Below, piece by piece: positions 45,087 through 53,939 of a stretch of 54,369 bases of DNA (position 1 is its first letter; each line of letters opens with the position of its first letter). The DNA is from Campylobacterales bacterium (GTDB lineage Bacteria > Campylobacterota > Campylobacteria > Campylobacterales > Sulfurospirillaceae): assembly GCA_016930915.1 (NCBI GenBank), contig JAFGFU010000030.1, forward strand, positions 1 to 54,369, in the 5' to 3' direction. A program made the position numbers and the translations under genes. The notes under the pieces were generated by a model, which saw only the letters and a program-made list of their open reading frames with translations, was not told the origin of the DNA and searched no databases.

Positions 45087-46027
45087 AAAGCTTTCATCCT
45101 TTTTATTTTTTCTACAATCTCATTTCGAAGTATTTTTGGGTCACACGGTGCCACTTCAAAACCAGCAGCTGTTTTATGACCACCCCCATGGTATGCTAAA
45201 GCAATTTGTGCAACATTGAGGTCTTTACTACGTAATGAAATTTTATATCCACCCTCTTTTTCTTCTAAAATCATAATGGCTATTGTTACATTTACAATAC
45301 TTCTAAGCATATTGACAATATTTTTCGTATCATGTCGCTTTGCACCTGTTGCTTCAAGCGATGCTTTATCAAAAATAATCGTAGCAATCGTTCCGTTTTC
45401 ATGTAAATCAAAATGATTCAACATATAGCCATACAAACGTATTTTAGAAAGAGGCTCTCGTCGTTTAACCTTAGAAGCAATCTCTTTAGGATTGGCTCCA
45501 CACTTTACCAATTGCGAAACGATTGAAAAGGTTAATGCATCCATATCACCGTATAAGAAAAAACCTGTATCATCGGCAATAGCTGTGTAAAGAGATGTTG
45601 CGCACGCCTCGCTCATTTCAATACCATTCGCCTTTAAAAGCTCATAGACTACCATACCTGCACTGCTAAAATGATCTATTACCACATCAATCGTACCAAA
45701 ATAGTGATTGGTTAGATGATGGTCAATATTCACAATATCATAATTACCTTGAGGAATTTTAAGCCTATCAAATGTTGAACAATCACAACTGATGACCAAA
45801 TCAAACTCTTTGGGTAATATATGCTTTACTTTTGCGAAGTTTGGCAAAAAATCATAACAAAGAGGTAGCTCTTTTGATGCATTATAGAGTGTCACTTTTT
45901 TACCTGCATTCGTTAATGCAGCATACAAAGCAAGAGCACTTCCTAATGTATCCCCATCGGGATGTACATGCGAGACAATTACACTATGCTTAGCTTCTAG
46001 CATACGTTTCCACGCCTGTTTGTACAT
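45083..46027 (-). CDS. DHH/DHHA1 phosphoesterase (NrnA-like)
   Basis: A 314-residue DHH phosphoesterase resembling NrnA, which degrades short oligoribonucleotides and pAp. Metal motifs are SHVHPDGDTLGSALAL, VISCDCSTFD and VNIDHHLTNHYFG; the C-terminal substrate-binding block is YHGGGHKTAAGF. In organisms without Orn this enzyme often finishes RNA decay. pAp clearance also links it to sulfate assimilation. It overlaps the M23 gene by four bases. Confidence 0.9.
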   Translation of the reverse strand: MYKQAWKRMLEAKHSVIVSHVHPDGDTLGSALALYAALTNAGKKVTLYNASKELPLCYDFLPNFAKVKHILPKEFDLVISCDCSTFDRLKIPQGNYDIVNIDHHLTNHYFGTIDVVIDHFSSAGMVVYELLKANGIEMSEACATSLYTAIADDTGFFLYGDMDALTFSIVSQLVKCGANPKEIASKVKRREPLSKIRLYGYMLNHFDLHENGTIATIIFDKASLEATGAKRHDTKNIVNMLRSIVNVTIAIMILEEKEGGYKISLRSKDLNVAQIALAYHGGGHKTAAGFEVAPCDPKILRNEIVEKIKRMKAL

Positions 46028-46093
46028 TTCAACTCCACTTTATTAAAAATGCAGATTATACTTAATTTTTACTGAAAAGTTATTGAGAGTTTG

Positions 46094-47152
46094 TTATCGT
46101 GCTTTATTTGAACTTTTATAAACAAAGGCCAAAACCTCAGCAACGGCTTTGTAAAGGTTCTCTGGAATCATTTCGCCCATATTGCATTTTTTATACAATT
46201 CTCGTGCTAAAGGAGGATTTTCAACAATTTGAATATTATAATTCATCGCAATTTCTTTAATACGAAGAGCGACCAAATCGGTTCCTTTTGCAATCACTTT
46301 TGGAGCTGCCTCTTTTTCTTGATTGTAACGAATAGCGACTGCATAATGCGTTGGGTTTGTGATAACAACATCCGCCCCAGGAATCTCTTGCATCATGCGT
46401 TTTCGAGTCATTTGCATTTGAATTTGACGAATTTTTGCTTTAATTTTTGGATCCCCTTCCATTTGCTTATATTCATCTTTAATCTCTTGCTTGCTCATGC
46501 GTAACTCTTTGAAATAGTTATAACGCACAAAAAGAAGATCAGCTAAGGCAAGTACTAAAAAAATAATTAAAATAACTGCTGCTAAAATAAGCATTTTCTC
46601 CTTTAGCCAGGATAACTGATCAAACAAAGGAAAATAAATAACCGTAGGAAGCTCTTTCGTAAAATCCCATAAAAAAATATATGAGACACCCATAACAACA
46701 CTTACTTTTAAAAGTGTTTTAATCGTTTCAATCAATTTTTTAAGCGCAAAAAGATTTTTAAATCCTTTAATGGGATCCAATTTACTAAAATTGGGCATCA
46801 AAGGTTTAGTCGTAAATAAAAATCCCGTTTGCATAACATTGGCAAGAATACCTGCAATAGCAACAGCTAAGGCTAAAGGAATCACCATAAAAATAACTTC
46901 TCTTAAAGAAATCATAGACATTTGTAAGGTAACTTCTTTGGTGATTTCTGTTCCAATTAAGGATTGATAGTAGTGATAAAGGTAAATAATTCGAGATTCA
47001 ATCCATGACAAAAGGGCAAGAAAAGATCCCAACGCAACCACAAGGGTTATAAAAGCACTGGTATCTTGGCTTTTGGGGACATTTCCGTCTTTTCTGGCAT
47101 CTTCTATTTTTTTAGAGGTGGCTTCTTCTGTCTTTTCTTGATCATCTGCCAC
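46094..47152 (-). CDS. flhB: Flagellar export switch protein FlhB
   Basis: A 352-residue inner-membrane component of the flagellar type III export gate. DDQEKTEEATSKKIEDARKD opens the protein, four transmembrane segments follow, and the cytoplasmic domain contains the autocleavage site NPTHYAVAIRY (between Asn and Pro). The product therefore implies a flagellated cell. It lies 18 bases after nadC-side sequence on the same strand. No other flagellar gene is in the window. Confidence 0.95.
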   Translation of the reverse strand: MADDQEKTEEATSKKIEDARKDGNVPKSQDTSAFITLVVALGSFLALLSWIESRIIYLYHYYQSLIGTEITKEVTLQMSMISLREVIFMVIPLALAVAIAGILANVMQTGFLFTTKPLMPNFSKLDPIKGFKNLFALKKLIETIKTLLKVSVVMGVSYIFLWDFTKELPTVIYFPLFDQLSWLKEKMLILAAVILIIFLVLALADLLFVRYNYFKELRMSKQEIKDEYKQMEGDPKIKAKIRQIQMQMTRKRMMQEIPGADVVITNPTHYAVAIRYNQEKEAAPKVIAKGTDLVALRIKEIAMNYNIQIVENPPLARELYKKCNMGEMIPENLYKAVAEVLAFVYKSSNKAR

Positions 47153-47170
47153 GGTACACTGTTCCTAAAA

Positions 47171-48001
47171 CTAACGCACAGTTTTATGGGTGATTTTCAT
47201 TGAAAAATCAAGCCAAACTGCTTGGTGAATAAGACTCCCACTGCTAATAGCATCCACACCTGTTTTTGCATACGCAATGATATTTTGTTGCGTAATATTT
47301 CCACTTGCTTCTAAAAGAACATGTGAAAAATGCTCATTTTTATAAGCCACAACGGTTTTGATATCCTCATGAGACATATTATCACACATCACAATATCCG
47401 CTCCACACTGCATCGCAAACTTAGCAAATTCAACATCTTCACACTCAATTTCAATCTTACATGTAAAAGGGAGTTTAGATCTAGCTTCCACAATAAATTG
47501 CTTCAAATCATCAATCGTTTTTAAATGGGTATCTTTGAGCATCAAACAATCATCCAATCCCATACGATGATTACTCCCACCGCCACAGCGAATAGCATAT
47601 TTTTCAAAAACTCGAAGGTGCGGTCTTGTTTTTCGGGTATCTAACAATTTAAGAGAATACCCTTCAATTACTTTTTTATAGTGTGAAACATTTGTTGCAA
47701 TACCACTGGCGTGTTGCATTAAATTCAAAATAGTACGTTCACAACGTAAAATATTTTTTGATTTTCCTTCAATAAGTGCGACTAAATCCCCTTTTTGAAG
47801 CGTATCGCCATCATCAAAATAGAATTTAACATCCAGTTTATTCATCTTACACAGAGCTTTGACGTAAGGTTTTCCCGCAAAAATACCCACATCTTTACAA
47901 ATAATATTAGCACTAGCAAAACTGTCTTTTCCAACAAGTGAAAAAAGATCTCCTCTGCCCACATCCTCTTCAAGTGCTTTTTTAACAAATTTTTTAATCA
48001 T
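47171..48001 (-). CDS. nadC: Quinolinate phosphoribosyltransferase (NadC)
   Basis: A 276-residue enzyme that makes nicotinate mononucleotide from quinolinate and PRPP. Diagnostic blocks are EEDVGRGDLFS, RTILNLMQHASGIAT, LLDTRKTRPHLRVFEKYAIR, GGGSNHRMGLDDCLMLKDTH and LEASGNIT. It overlaps nadA by four bases, forming the NAD de novo pair. A near copy of the 12-bp palindrome lies at 47456, read as FTCK. Confidence 0.95.
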   Translation of the reverse strand: MIKKFVKKALEEDVGRGDLFSLVGKDSFASANIICKDVGIFAGKPYVKALCKMNKLDVKFYFDDGDTLQKGDLVALIEGKSKNILRCERTILNLMQHASGIATNVSHYKKVIEGYSLKLLDTRKTRPHLRVFEKYAIRCGGGSNHRMGLDDCLMLKDTHLKTIDDLKQFIVEARSKLPFTCKIEIECEDVEFAKFAMQCGADIVMCDNMSHEDIKTVVAYKNEHFSHVLLEASGNITQQNIIAYAKTGVDAISSGSLIHQAVWLDFSMKITHKTVR

Positions 48002-48990
48002 ATCTCAAACATCCTATTGAGTGCTTCATACGCCCATTTTCGAGTCTCTTCAGAAATACTTATCTCATTTTCAAAACGCCCCTCTTTAATACTCATCAAC
48101 GTATTATAAACGTCTTGAATGGTAGTTTCATTCATCGTTGGACACTCAGGTTTAGACGAGGAAAGTACATATGTATTCTCTTTGCGTAGACGTTGAATCA
48201 TGTTGTATTCTGTACCAATGGCTACTTTTTGCTCAAGAGGGAGTTGCTTCACATAATCAATAATTTGGCTGGTTGAGCCCACAAAATCAGAAGCATCACA
48301 CACTTCCACTTTGCATTCAGGATGCGTTGCAATTAAAATATCAGGATACTTTGCTCGATAAAATGCAATATCTTCTACATCAAAAAGTTGATGGACTGAG
48401 CAAAATCCATTGTAACAGATAATATCAGCCTTCCTAGGATCACTACCATCTCCCACAATGCAAGACTGAAGCCCCATTTCTTTCGCAATATTTTGCCCCA
48501 AACAACGATCAGGAACAAACAAAATCTTTTTCCCGCTCTCTAAAGCTTTGGTAATAATTTTCTTCGCATTAGAGCTCGTACAGACAAATCCGCCCATCTT
48601 CCCCACAGCAGCCTTAACCTCAGCAGAAGAGTTAATATAGGTCACAGGTAAAATATCGGATTTTGCAATACCTGACTGCTCAAGTAACATAACATTTTGA
48701 TCAAAATAATCTACATCAATCATCCGAGCCATTGCACAACACGCAATTTTTGGCATAAAAACACGTTTTTGGGGTGCTAAAATCTTCACGCTTTGTCCCA
48801 TAAAGCCTACGCCACAAAAAATTAAATAGGGATTAGCATCTTTGGCTGCCCATTGAGCAAGTTGCAAAGAGTCTCCCATAAAATCTGCTAGTTCAAACAC
48901 TTCATCTTTTTGATAAAAATGCGCCACAATACTTACATGTAATTCTTGTTTGAGTTTGAAAATTTCTTCTTTTAATATTTCATTATTCAC
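47998..48990 (-). CDS. nadA: Quinolinate synthase (NadA)
   Basis: A 330-residue [4Fe-4S] enzyme condensing iminoaspartate with dihydroxyacetone phosphate. Blocks are VAHFYQKDEVFELADFMGDS, LIFCGVGFMGQSVKIL (first cluster Cys), VCTSSNAKKI, PDRCLGQNI, THPECKVEV (cluster Cys) and SSKPECPTMNETT. It is upstream of nadC with a four-base overlap. nadB is not seen here, so iminoaspartate must be supplied from elsewhere in the genome. The start, ATG 48990, leaves a 100-base divergent gap to plsY. Confidence 0.95.
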   Translation of the reverse strand: MNNEILKEEIFKLKQELHVSIVAHFYQKDEVFELADFMGDSLQLAQWAAKDANPYLIFCGVGFMGQSVKILAPQKRVFMPKIACCAMARMIDVDYFDQNVMLLEQSGIAKSDILPVTYINSSAEVKAAVGKMGGFVCTSSNAKKIITKALESGKKILFVPDRCLGQNIAKEMGLQSCIVGDGSDPRKADIICYNGFCSVHQLFDVEDIAFYRAKYPDILIATHPECKVEVCDASDFVGSTSQIIDYVKQLPLEQKVAIGTEYNMIQRLRKENTYVLSSSKPECPTMNETTIQDVYNTLMSIKEGRFENEISISEETRKWAYEALNRMFEI

Positions 48991-49090
48991 CCTAAAATCC
49001 TTTGGCTCTATCGAAGATATGCATTATAGCGTTAAAGAAATAATAACAAAATTATTGCTATACTGTCCCATTTTCGATGAAGGATTTTGT

Positions 49091-49717
49091 GTGGATTTTC
49101 TTTTTAATATTAACGTTCAATTTTACATTTTAAGTTATCTTGTGGGTGGTATTCCTTTTGGTTTACTATTTGCAAAACTCTTTACAGGTAAAGACATTAG
49201 GGAAAGTGGAAGTGGAAGTATTGGAGCTACCAATGTTTTACGTGTTTTAAAAGAAACCAACCCAAAATTGGCAAAAAAACTCGCCATCTTAACAGTTGTT
49301 TTAGATGCATTCAAAGGCATTATTGTCCTTTTAATTGGTAGAATAATTGGTTTAGATATTTCAACACTTTGGGCCATTGCCATTTTTTCAGTTCTCGGTC
49401 ACTGCTACAGCCCTTATTTAAAATTTGAAGGCGGAAAAGGTGTTGCTACAGGTGCGGGCGTTCTTTTAGTGATGCTTCCCATTGAAACGCTTATAGCGTT
49501 TGTGACATGGTTTGTTGTTGGCAAAGTGCTTAAAATCTCTTCGCTTTCCTCTTTGCTTGCTCTTGTAGCGCTTATTGTTTCATCGTATGTTATCCATTAT
49601 GATTTAGAAGGCATCCAAACGCACGCTCCCTTATGGATTATTGCTTTTATTATTGTTTATAAACATATTCCTAATATTATTCGACTCTTTCAAGGTAAAG
49701 AAGTTAAAGTTATCTAA
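49091..49717 (+). CDS. plsY: Glycerol-3-phosphate acyltransferase PlsY
   Basis: A 208-residue membrane acyltransferase using acyl phosphate for phospholipid synthesis. Signatures are YLVGGIPFGLLFAKLFTGKD, RESGSGSIGATNVLRVL, GHCYSPYLKFEGGKGVATG and KHIPNIIRLFQGKE. I choose GTG 49091, preceded by GAAGGA six bases upstream, because the protein then has normal length; the frame is open from 48950 but that extra part overlaps nadA and is not family-like. It overlaps folB by one base. Confidence 0.93.
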   Translation: MDFLFNINVQFYILSYLVGGIPFGLLFAKLFTGKDIRESGSGSIGATNVLRVLKETNPKLAKKLAILTVVLDAFKGIIVLLIGRIIGLDISTLWAIAIFSVLGHCYSPYLKFEGGKGVATGAGVLLVMLPIETLIAFVTWFVVGKVLKISSLSSLLALVALIVSSYVIHYDLEGIQTHAPLWIIAFIIVYKHIPNIIRLFQGKEVKVI

Positions 49718-50043
49718 TGCGTATTCACATTAAAGATTTGAGTTTTGAGGCGATTATCGGCATTCTTGAAGAAGAGCGTCACACGCCTCAAAAAGTGCTT
49801 TTACATGTAAAAATAGATTACAATTACAACGAGGGAAATTTCATTAATTACGCAACGGTTGCTCAGTTTTTAAAAGAGCAAATGCAAGAGATGCGCTACG
49901 CTCTTTTAGAAGATGCCTTAGAAGATTTATCCCAAAAATTGAAAAATTTGTATCCGCAAATTTCCACCTTAAAGCTAAAAATTCTAAAGCCAACAATTCT
50001 TTCAAACGCCTTAGTTGGGGTGTCTCACAGCATAAAATATTGA
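49717..50043 (+). CDS. folB: Dihydroneopterin aldolase (FolB)
   Basis: A 108-residue folate-pathway enzyme. IHIKDLSFEAIIGILEEERH carries the conserved Glu region, NYATVAQFLKEQMQ and LLEDALEDLSQKL follow, and LKILKPTIL matches the C-terminal Lys-Pro block of the family. It is translationally coupled to plsY (TAATG). An exact TTTACATGTAAA at 49800 is read as LHVK. Confidence 0.88.
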   Translation: MRIHIKDLSFEAIIGILEEERHTPQKVLLHVKIDYNYNEGNFINYATVAQFLKEQMQEMRYALLEDALEDLSQKLKNLYPQISTLKLKILKPTILSNALVGVSHSIKY

Positions 50044-50093
50044 GAAAAATTAAAATTTCATTAAAAAAACTTTAAATCTAGCTAAAATTGTGA

Positions 50094-50099
50094 TATAAT
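50094..50099 (+). promoter_or_regulatory. Promoter -10 before the CosR-like gene
   Basis: TGATATAAT (TATAAT at 50094-50099) is a good extended -10 in the 89-base gap after folB. AAGGA at about 50122-50126 is the ribosome site for ATG 50133. Confidence 0.6.
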
Positions 50100-50132
50100 C
50101 CCGTTTAAATTTTAGCAACTAAGGAATTTATA

Positions 50133-50804
50133 ATGCGAATTTTAATCGTTGAAGATGAAGTAACCCTCAATAAAACTATTGCAGAAGGCTTACAAGAGTT
50201 TGGATACCAAACTGATAGCTCAGAAAATTACAAAGATGCAGAATACTACATTGGTATTCGTAATTATGACCTCGTTTTAACTGACTGGATGCTTCCAGAC
50301 GGTGATGGTGTTGATTTAATCAATCTTATTAAACAAAAATCTCCTCGTACCGCAGCAGTTATCATCTCTGCAAAAGATGATAAAGAGAGTGAAATCAAAG
50401 CCCTTAAAGCAGGTGCGGATGATTATATTCGTAAACCATTTGATTTTGATATTCTCGTTGCTCGTATTGAAGCTCGTCTTCGTTTTGGTGGCACAAATGT
50501 CATTAAAATTGATGATTTAACCATTGATCCAGATGAAGAAAAAATTACCTATAAAGGTCAAGAAATTGAGCTTAAAGGTAAGCCATTTGAGGTATTAACA
50601 CACCTTGCACGCCACAGTGACCAAATCGTCTCTAAAGAGCAACTCCTTGATGCAATCTGGGAAGAGCCAGAGCTTGTTACACCCAACGTTATTGAAGTTG
50701 CTATTAACCAAATTCGTCAAAAAATGGATAAACCATTGGAAATCTCAACAATTGAGACCGTTAGACGAAGAGGTTATAGATTTTGCTTTCCCAAAAAAGT
50801 ATAA
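50133..50804 (+). CDS. cosR: CosR/HsrA-type OmpR-family regulator
   Basis: A 223-residue regulator that strongly resembles Campylobacter CosR and Helicobacter HsrA (YDLVLTDWMLPDGDG, ALKAGADDYIRKPFDFDIL, KGQEIELKGKPFEVLTHLAR and the C-terminal ETVRRRGYRFCFPKK). CosR is an essential regulator of oxidative-stress and core metabolic genes. CosR and HsrA are described as atypical orphan regulators that work without phosphorylation. Here the receiver looks complete: acidic VEDE, Asp51 (LTDWMLP), Ser in IISAKDD and Lys in IRKPF. A kinase gene overlaps its end by 22 bases, so this copy may be phosphorylated. Confidence 0.93.
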   Translation: MRILIVEDEVTLNKTIAEGLQEFGYQTDSSENYKDAEYYIGIRNYDLVLTDWMLPDGDGVDLINLIKQKSPRTAAVIISAKDDKESEIKALKAGADDYIRKPFDFDILVARIEARLRFGGTNVIKIDDLTIDPDEEKITYKGQEIELKGKPFEVLTHLARHSDQIVSKEQLLDAIWEEPELVTPNVIEVAINQIRQKMDKPLEISTIETVRRRGYRFCFPKKV

Positions 50805-52093
50805 GAGAAAGTTTTATATTACAATTGGTGTCCGCTTCGGCGACACTGATTGTAATCTTTTCCGTTATCCTCTACAACTACATTAAAATCTCCATTTTTG
50901 AAGATATTACCCAAGAACTCACCAAACAAGCCCAAATTATTGCATCCTCACGAACAAGTTCAGTAGAATACATGGGAATCAATATTTTCAATCCTTCACT
51001 AAGTTCCATTAATAATCCATCTGAAATTCAAGTAACAATTGCTATTAGAGTGAATCAAGGCAACAGTATCTCTTTCGAGCACAGTGAAAAAAACAACCAA
51101 AAACTTCTTACTATTTATTATCCTTTAGAAAAACGACCTCATCACTTTGTTTCGATCACAAAAAATATATCTAACACGGATGTTTTACTGGACAAAATTT
51201 TTAAAAATGTTCTTATCATCAATTTAACAGCCATTTTCCTCATTCTTTTTTATGCGCTTTTTCTCTCCCGCATGCTTGTTCTTCCTATTCGCTCGCTTAC
51301 AAATAAACTTGCCAATATGAATGAAAACTTTTTACAAATTATCGATATACAAAAACTTCCCAATGAATTTCAACCGTTAGGTTCTAGCATAAATAAATTG
51401 GTTGAGCGTATTCAAATTTTTGTAAACTCACAAAAAGAGCTTTTCATTGGTGCCGCACACGAACTCAAAACACCCTTAGCGGTTATGAAAACAAAAAATG
51501 AAGTCACCCTTCTCAAACCTAGAGAAGCAGAAAAATATATTGAAACACTTAAAAGTAATAATCAGACAATTAATGACATGAATAAAATGATTGGTAATAT
51601 TTTAGAAATTGGCAGACAAGAAGGGGCGCAGTTTGAAAAGCCTATTGAAATTGATTTAGTCAAATTTTTAAAAGAGCAAATTAACAACTACACCATTCTA
51701 GCAAAGATGGAAGAAAAAGATATCGTAGCAAGAATTGCACCAAAATATTACAAAACAACGATTCAACTGACGCTATTGGTACATATTTTGCAAAATTTCG
51801 TCCAAAATGCCATTAAATTTACACCAAAATATGGAAAAATAACGGTTCAAGCCCATCTGAATACAGAAGGTTTTTTTATCTACGTCATTGATGAGGGGAC
51901 AGGTATTGATGAGAGTAAAGACCTTTTTGCTCCTTTTAAACGCTATGGAAATCAGACTGGCGCAGGGTTGGGACTTTTCCTTGCTAAAAATGCAGCGGAC
52001 GCACTAGGGGCAAAAATAACTCTTAAAAATCGTGAAGATGCACAAGGTACCATCGCAACTCTTTTTCTTCCTTCAAGAAAACATGCTCTTTAA
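50783..52093 (+). CDS. Sensor histidine kinase paired with the CosR-like regulator
   Basis: A 436-residue membrane kinase. TM1 is about residues 14-36, a periplasmic loop of about 110 residues follows, then TM2 (NLTAIFLILFYALFLSRML) and HAMP (LPIRSLTNKLANMN). The H box is GAAHELKTPLAVMKTKNEV, the N box ILQNFVQNAIKFTP and the G boxes DEGTGIDESKDLFAPF and TGAGLGLFLAKNAA. The TTG start at 50783 lies inside the end of the regulator gene, so the two are translated together. Signal unknown. Confidence 0.88.
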   Translation: MLSQKSIRESFILQLVSASATLIVIFSVILYNYIKISIFEDITQELTKQAQIIASSRTSSVEYMGINIFNPSLSSINNPSEIQVTIAIRVNQGNSISFEHSEKNNQKLLTIYYPLEKRPHHFVSITKNISNTDVLLDKIFKNVLIINLTAIFLILFYALFLSRMLVLPIRSLTNKLANMNENFLQIIDIQKLPNEFQPLGSSINKLVERIQIFVNSQKELFIGAAHELKTPLAVMKTKNEVTLLKPREAEKYIETLKSNNQTINDMNKMIGNILEIGRQEGAQFEKPIEIDLVKFLKEQINNYTILAKMEEKDIVARIAPKYYKTTIQLTLLVHILQNFVQNAIKFTPKYGKITVQAHLNTEGFFIYVIDEGTGIDESKDLFAPFKRYGNQTGAGLGLFLAKNAADALGAKITLKNREDAQGTIATLFLPSRKHAL

Positions 52094-52160
52094 ATTTCGT
52101 TAAAGTATTTTTAGTGTATAAACTCGTCAATAAATTTGACTTCAATAAAGGAAAATAAGT

Positions 52161-52412
52161 ATGTCTTTAATGATTACGGAAGAGTGTATTGCGTGCGATG
52201 CTTGTCGCGATGAGTGTCCAAATGGAGCAATTGAAGAGTCTGATCCAATCTATATCATTGATCCAGATATCTGTACAGAATGCGTAGGACATTATGATGA
52301 ACCAGCATGTATTTCAGTTTGCCCAGTTGAATGTATTGTGCCTGATCCTGATAACATAGAAAGTGTTGAAGAGTTAAAACTCAAATACGAACAACTTAAT
52401 AGCGACAATTAA
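52161..52412 (+). CDS. Ferredoxin with two [4Fe-4S] clusters (YfhL type)
   Basis: An 83-residue ferredoxin. The first cluster motif is CIACDACRDECP near the N-terminus. The second, CTECVGHYDEPACISVCP, has the widened Cys-x2-Cys-x8-Cys spacing of YfhL/Alvin-type ferredoxins, which have low redox potential. AAGGA lies about 11 bases before ATG 52161. It is coupled to ppx by a one-base overlap. Confidence 0.92.
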   Translation: MSLMITEECIACDACRDECPNGAIEESDPIYIIDPDICTECVGHYDEPACISVCPVECIVPDPDNIESVEELKLKYEQLNSDN

Positions 52413-53878
52413 TGTCCAAGCGTACAGCCATTATTGATATAGGTTCTAACTCAGCAAGAATGGCGATCTTTGAAAGAAGTAGCCGTTTTGCTTTTCATTT
52501 AATCAATGAAACAAAAGCCCGAGTAAGAATTGGAGAAGGGGCTTATAATTTTGGTGGTTTTCTGCAAGAACCCGCTCTTAAACGAGCGTTTAACACTTTA
52601 GAAGAATTTAATGCAATTATTAAAAGTTACAAATGCAACAAAGTGCTTTGTATTGCAACCTCAGCCCTTAGAGATGCTCCTAATGCAGCTACATTAATTA
52701 ATAAAATTCGTAATGAATTGCATATAAATATCAAAGTGATAGATGGCAAAAAAGAGGCATACTATGGAGCCATTGGAGCACTCAATTATCTAAAAGAAAT
52801 TCAAGAAGCTGTTACCATAGATATTGGGGGAGGCTCTACAGAGCTTGCAAAAATTGAGAAGGGTATTATCGTTGATACTATCTCATTAGATATAGGAACA
52901 GTTAGGCTCAAAGAACTCTTTTTTGACAAAAAAACACCTTTAAATGAGATTCGCTCTTTTATTACAGAGGTCATTGAAAAGATTCCTGAACATTTTACAT
53001 GTAAAGACATTATTGGTATTGGGGGGAGCCTTCGTTCTCTCTCAAAAATCATTATGGAACGAACCAATTACCCACTTAAAACTGTTCATGGATTTGAATA
53101 TGAACTTTCTGAACACATGCCTTTTATTGATAAAATTATTAGTGCAGATGTCTTAGGTTTAAAAGCCCTCGGTGTACGCAAAGATCGCTATGATACAATG
53201 AGAGAGGGGTGTATCATCTTTCAAGCAATTACTCAAAAATTTGAAGCCTCTACACTGATTACAAGTGGTGCGGGCATTAGAGAAGGGGCTTATTTATCTG
53301 ATTTATTGCGTTCAAATCAACACAAATTCAATTCGGATTTCAAGCTGAGTTTAAAAAGTTTAAAAGATAGATTTTGCTTTACAGAAAAAGAGAACCTTTA
53401 TATTAAACGTTTAGCTATATCTCTTTTTGACACCTTGTCTCCATTACACGGCATTAATCCTTCATTTAAATATGAATTAGGTGTTGCGTGTGAGCTTTAT
53501 AATATTGGTATCTCTTTAGGATTTTATCAGAATCAATTGCATAGTTTCTATTTTGTTCTTAATAATCTCAATTATGGATTTTCACATCAACAAAAAATAC
53601 TAATCGCAATGCTGATTAAATATCATACCAATAAACTTCCTACAGAAGAAGATATTTTGCCCTACAAAATGCTTTTGCCTGATATTAAAACATTAAATTG
53701 GCTCAGCTTTTTGCTTTCACTCGCAAAAGCTATCAGTAATGATAAAACGCAAAGTAACATAGCCTTTGGCTATCAAAACCACACTCTTACGATTGAATCA
53801 GAGAGAAAACTTTTTCTTGCACGAGATCAAATCAAGCAATTACTTAAACCTGCTTCATTTGCTATTATTATTAAATAA
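52412..53878 (+). CDS. ppx: Exopolyphosphatase / pppGpp phosphohydrolase (Ppx/GppA)
   Basis: A 488-residue enzyme of the actin-fold Ppx/GppA family that degrades polyphosphate and/or pppGpp. AIIDIGSNSARMAIF is the first phosphate loop, CIATSALRDAPNA follows, then VTIDIGGGSTELAKI (second phosphate loop) and IGIGGSLRSLS. A C-terminal HD-like helical region of about 180 residues follows. Substrate preference cannot be read here. The frame has one exact palindrome copy at 52994, read as FTCK. Confidence 0.92.
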   Translation: MSKRTAIIDIGSNSARMAIFERSSRFAFHLINETKARVRIGEGAYNFGGFLQEPALKRAFNTLEEFNAIIKSYKCNKVLCIATSALRDAPNAATLINKIRNELHINIKVIDGKKEAYYGAIGALNYLKEIQEAVTIDIGGGSTELAKIEKGIIVDTISLDIGTVRLKELFFDKKTPLNEIRSFITEVIEKIPEHFTCKDIIGIGGSLRSLSKIIMERTNYPLKTVHGFEYELSEHMPFIDKIISADVLGLKALGVRKDRYDTMREGCIIFQAITQKFEASTLITSGAGIREGAYLSDLLRSNQHKFNSDFKLSLKSLKDRFCFTEKENLYIKRLAISLFDTLSPLHGINPSFKYELGVACELYNIGISLGFYQNQLHSFYFVLNNLNYGFSHQQKILIAMLIKYHTNKLPTEEDILPYKMLLPDIKTLNWLSFLLSLAKAISNDKTQSNIAFGYQNHTLTIESERKLFLARDQIKQLLKPASFAIIIK

Positions 53879-53902
53879 GATTAGAATATTTACGAAAGAG
53901 AC

Positions 53903-53930
53903 GAAGAAGAGAGGCTCTTCTTCATTTTAA
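53903..53930. terminator. Terminator between convergent ppx and bamA
   Basis: GAAGAAGAG (53903-53911), a three-base loop and CTCTTCTTC (53915-53923) form a nine-bp stem followed by ATTTT on the plus strand. It lies 24 bases after the ppx stop and can also serve the convergent bamA gene. Confidence 0.65.
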
Positions 53931-53939
53931 AAGTAGTCA

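Noticed and set aside
48950-49090. A longer PlsY beginning at 48950
   Set aside because: The extra 47 residues overlap the nadA start, are not PlsY-like, and a GTG with a good ribosome site exists at 49091.
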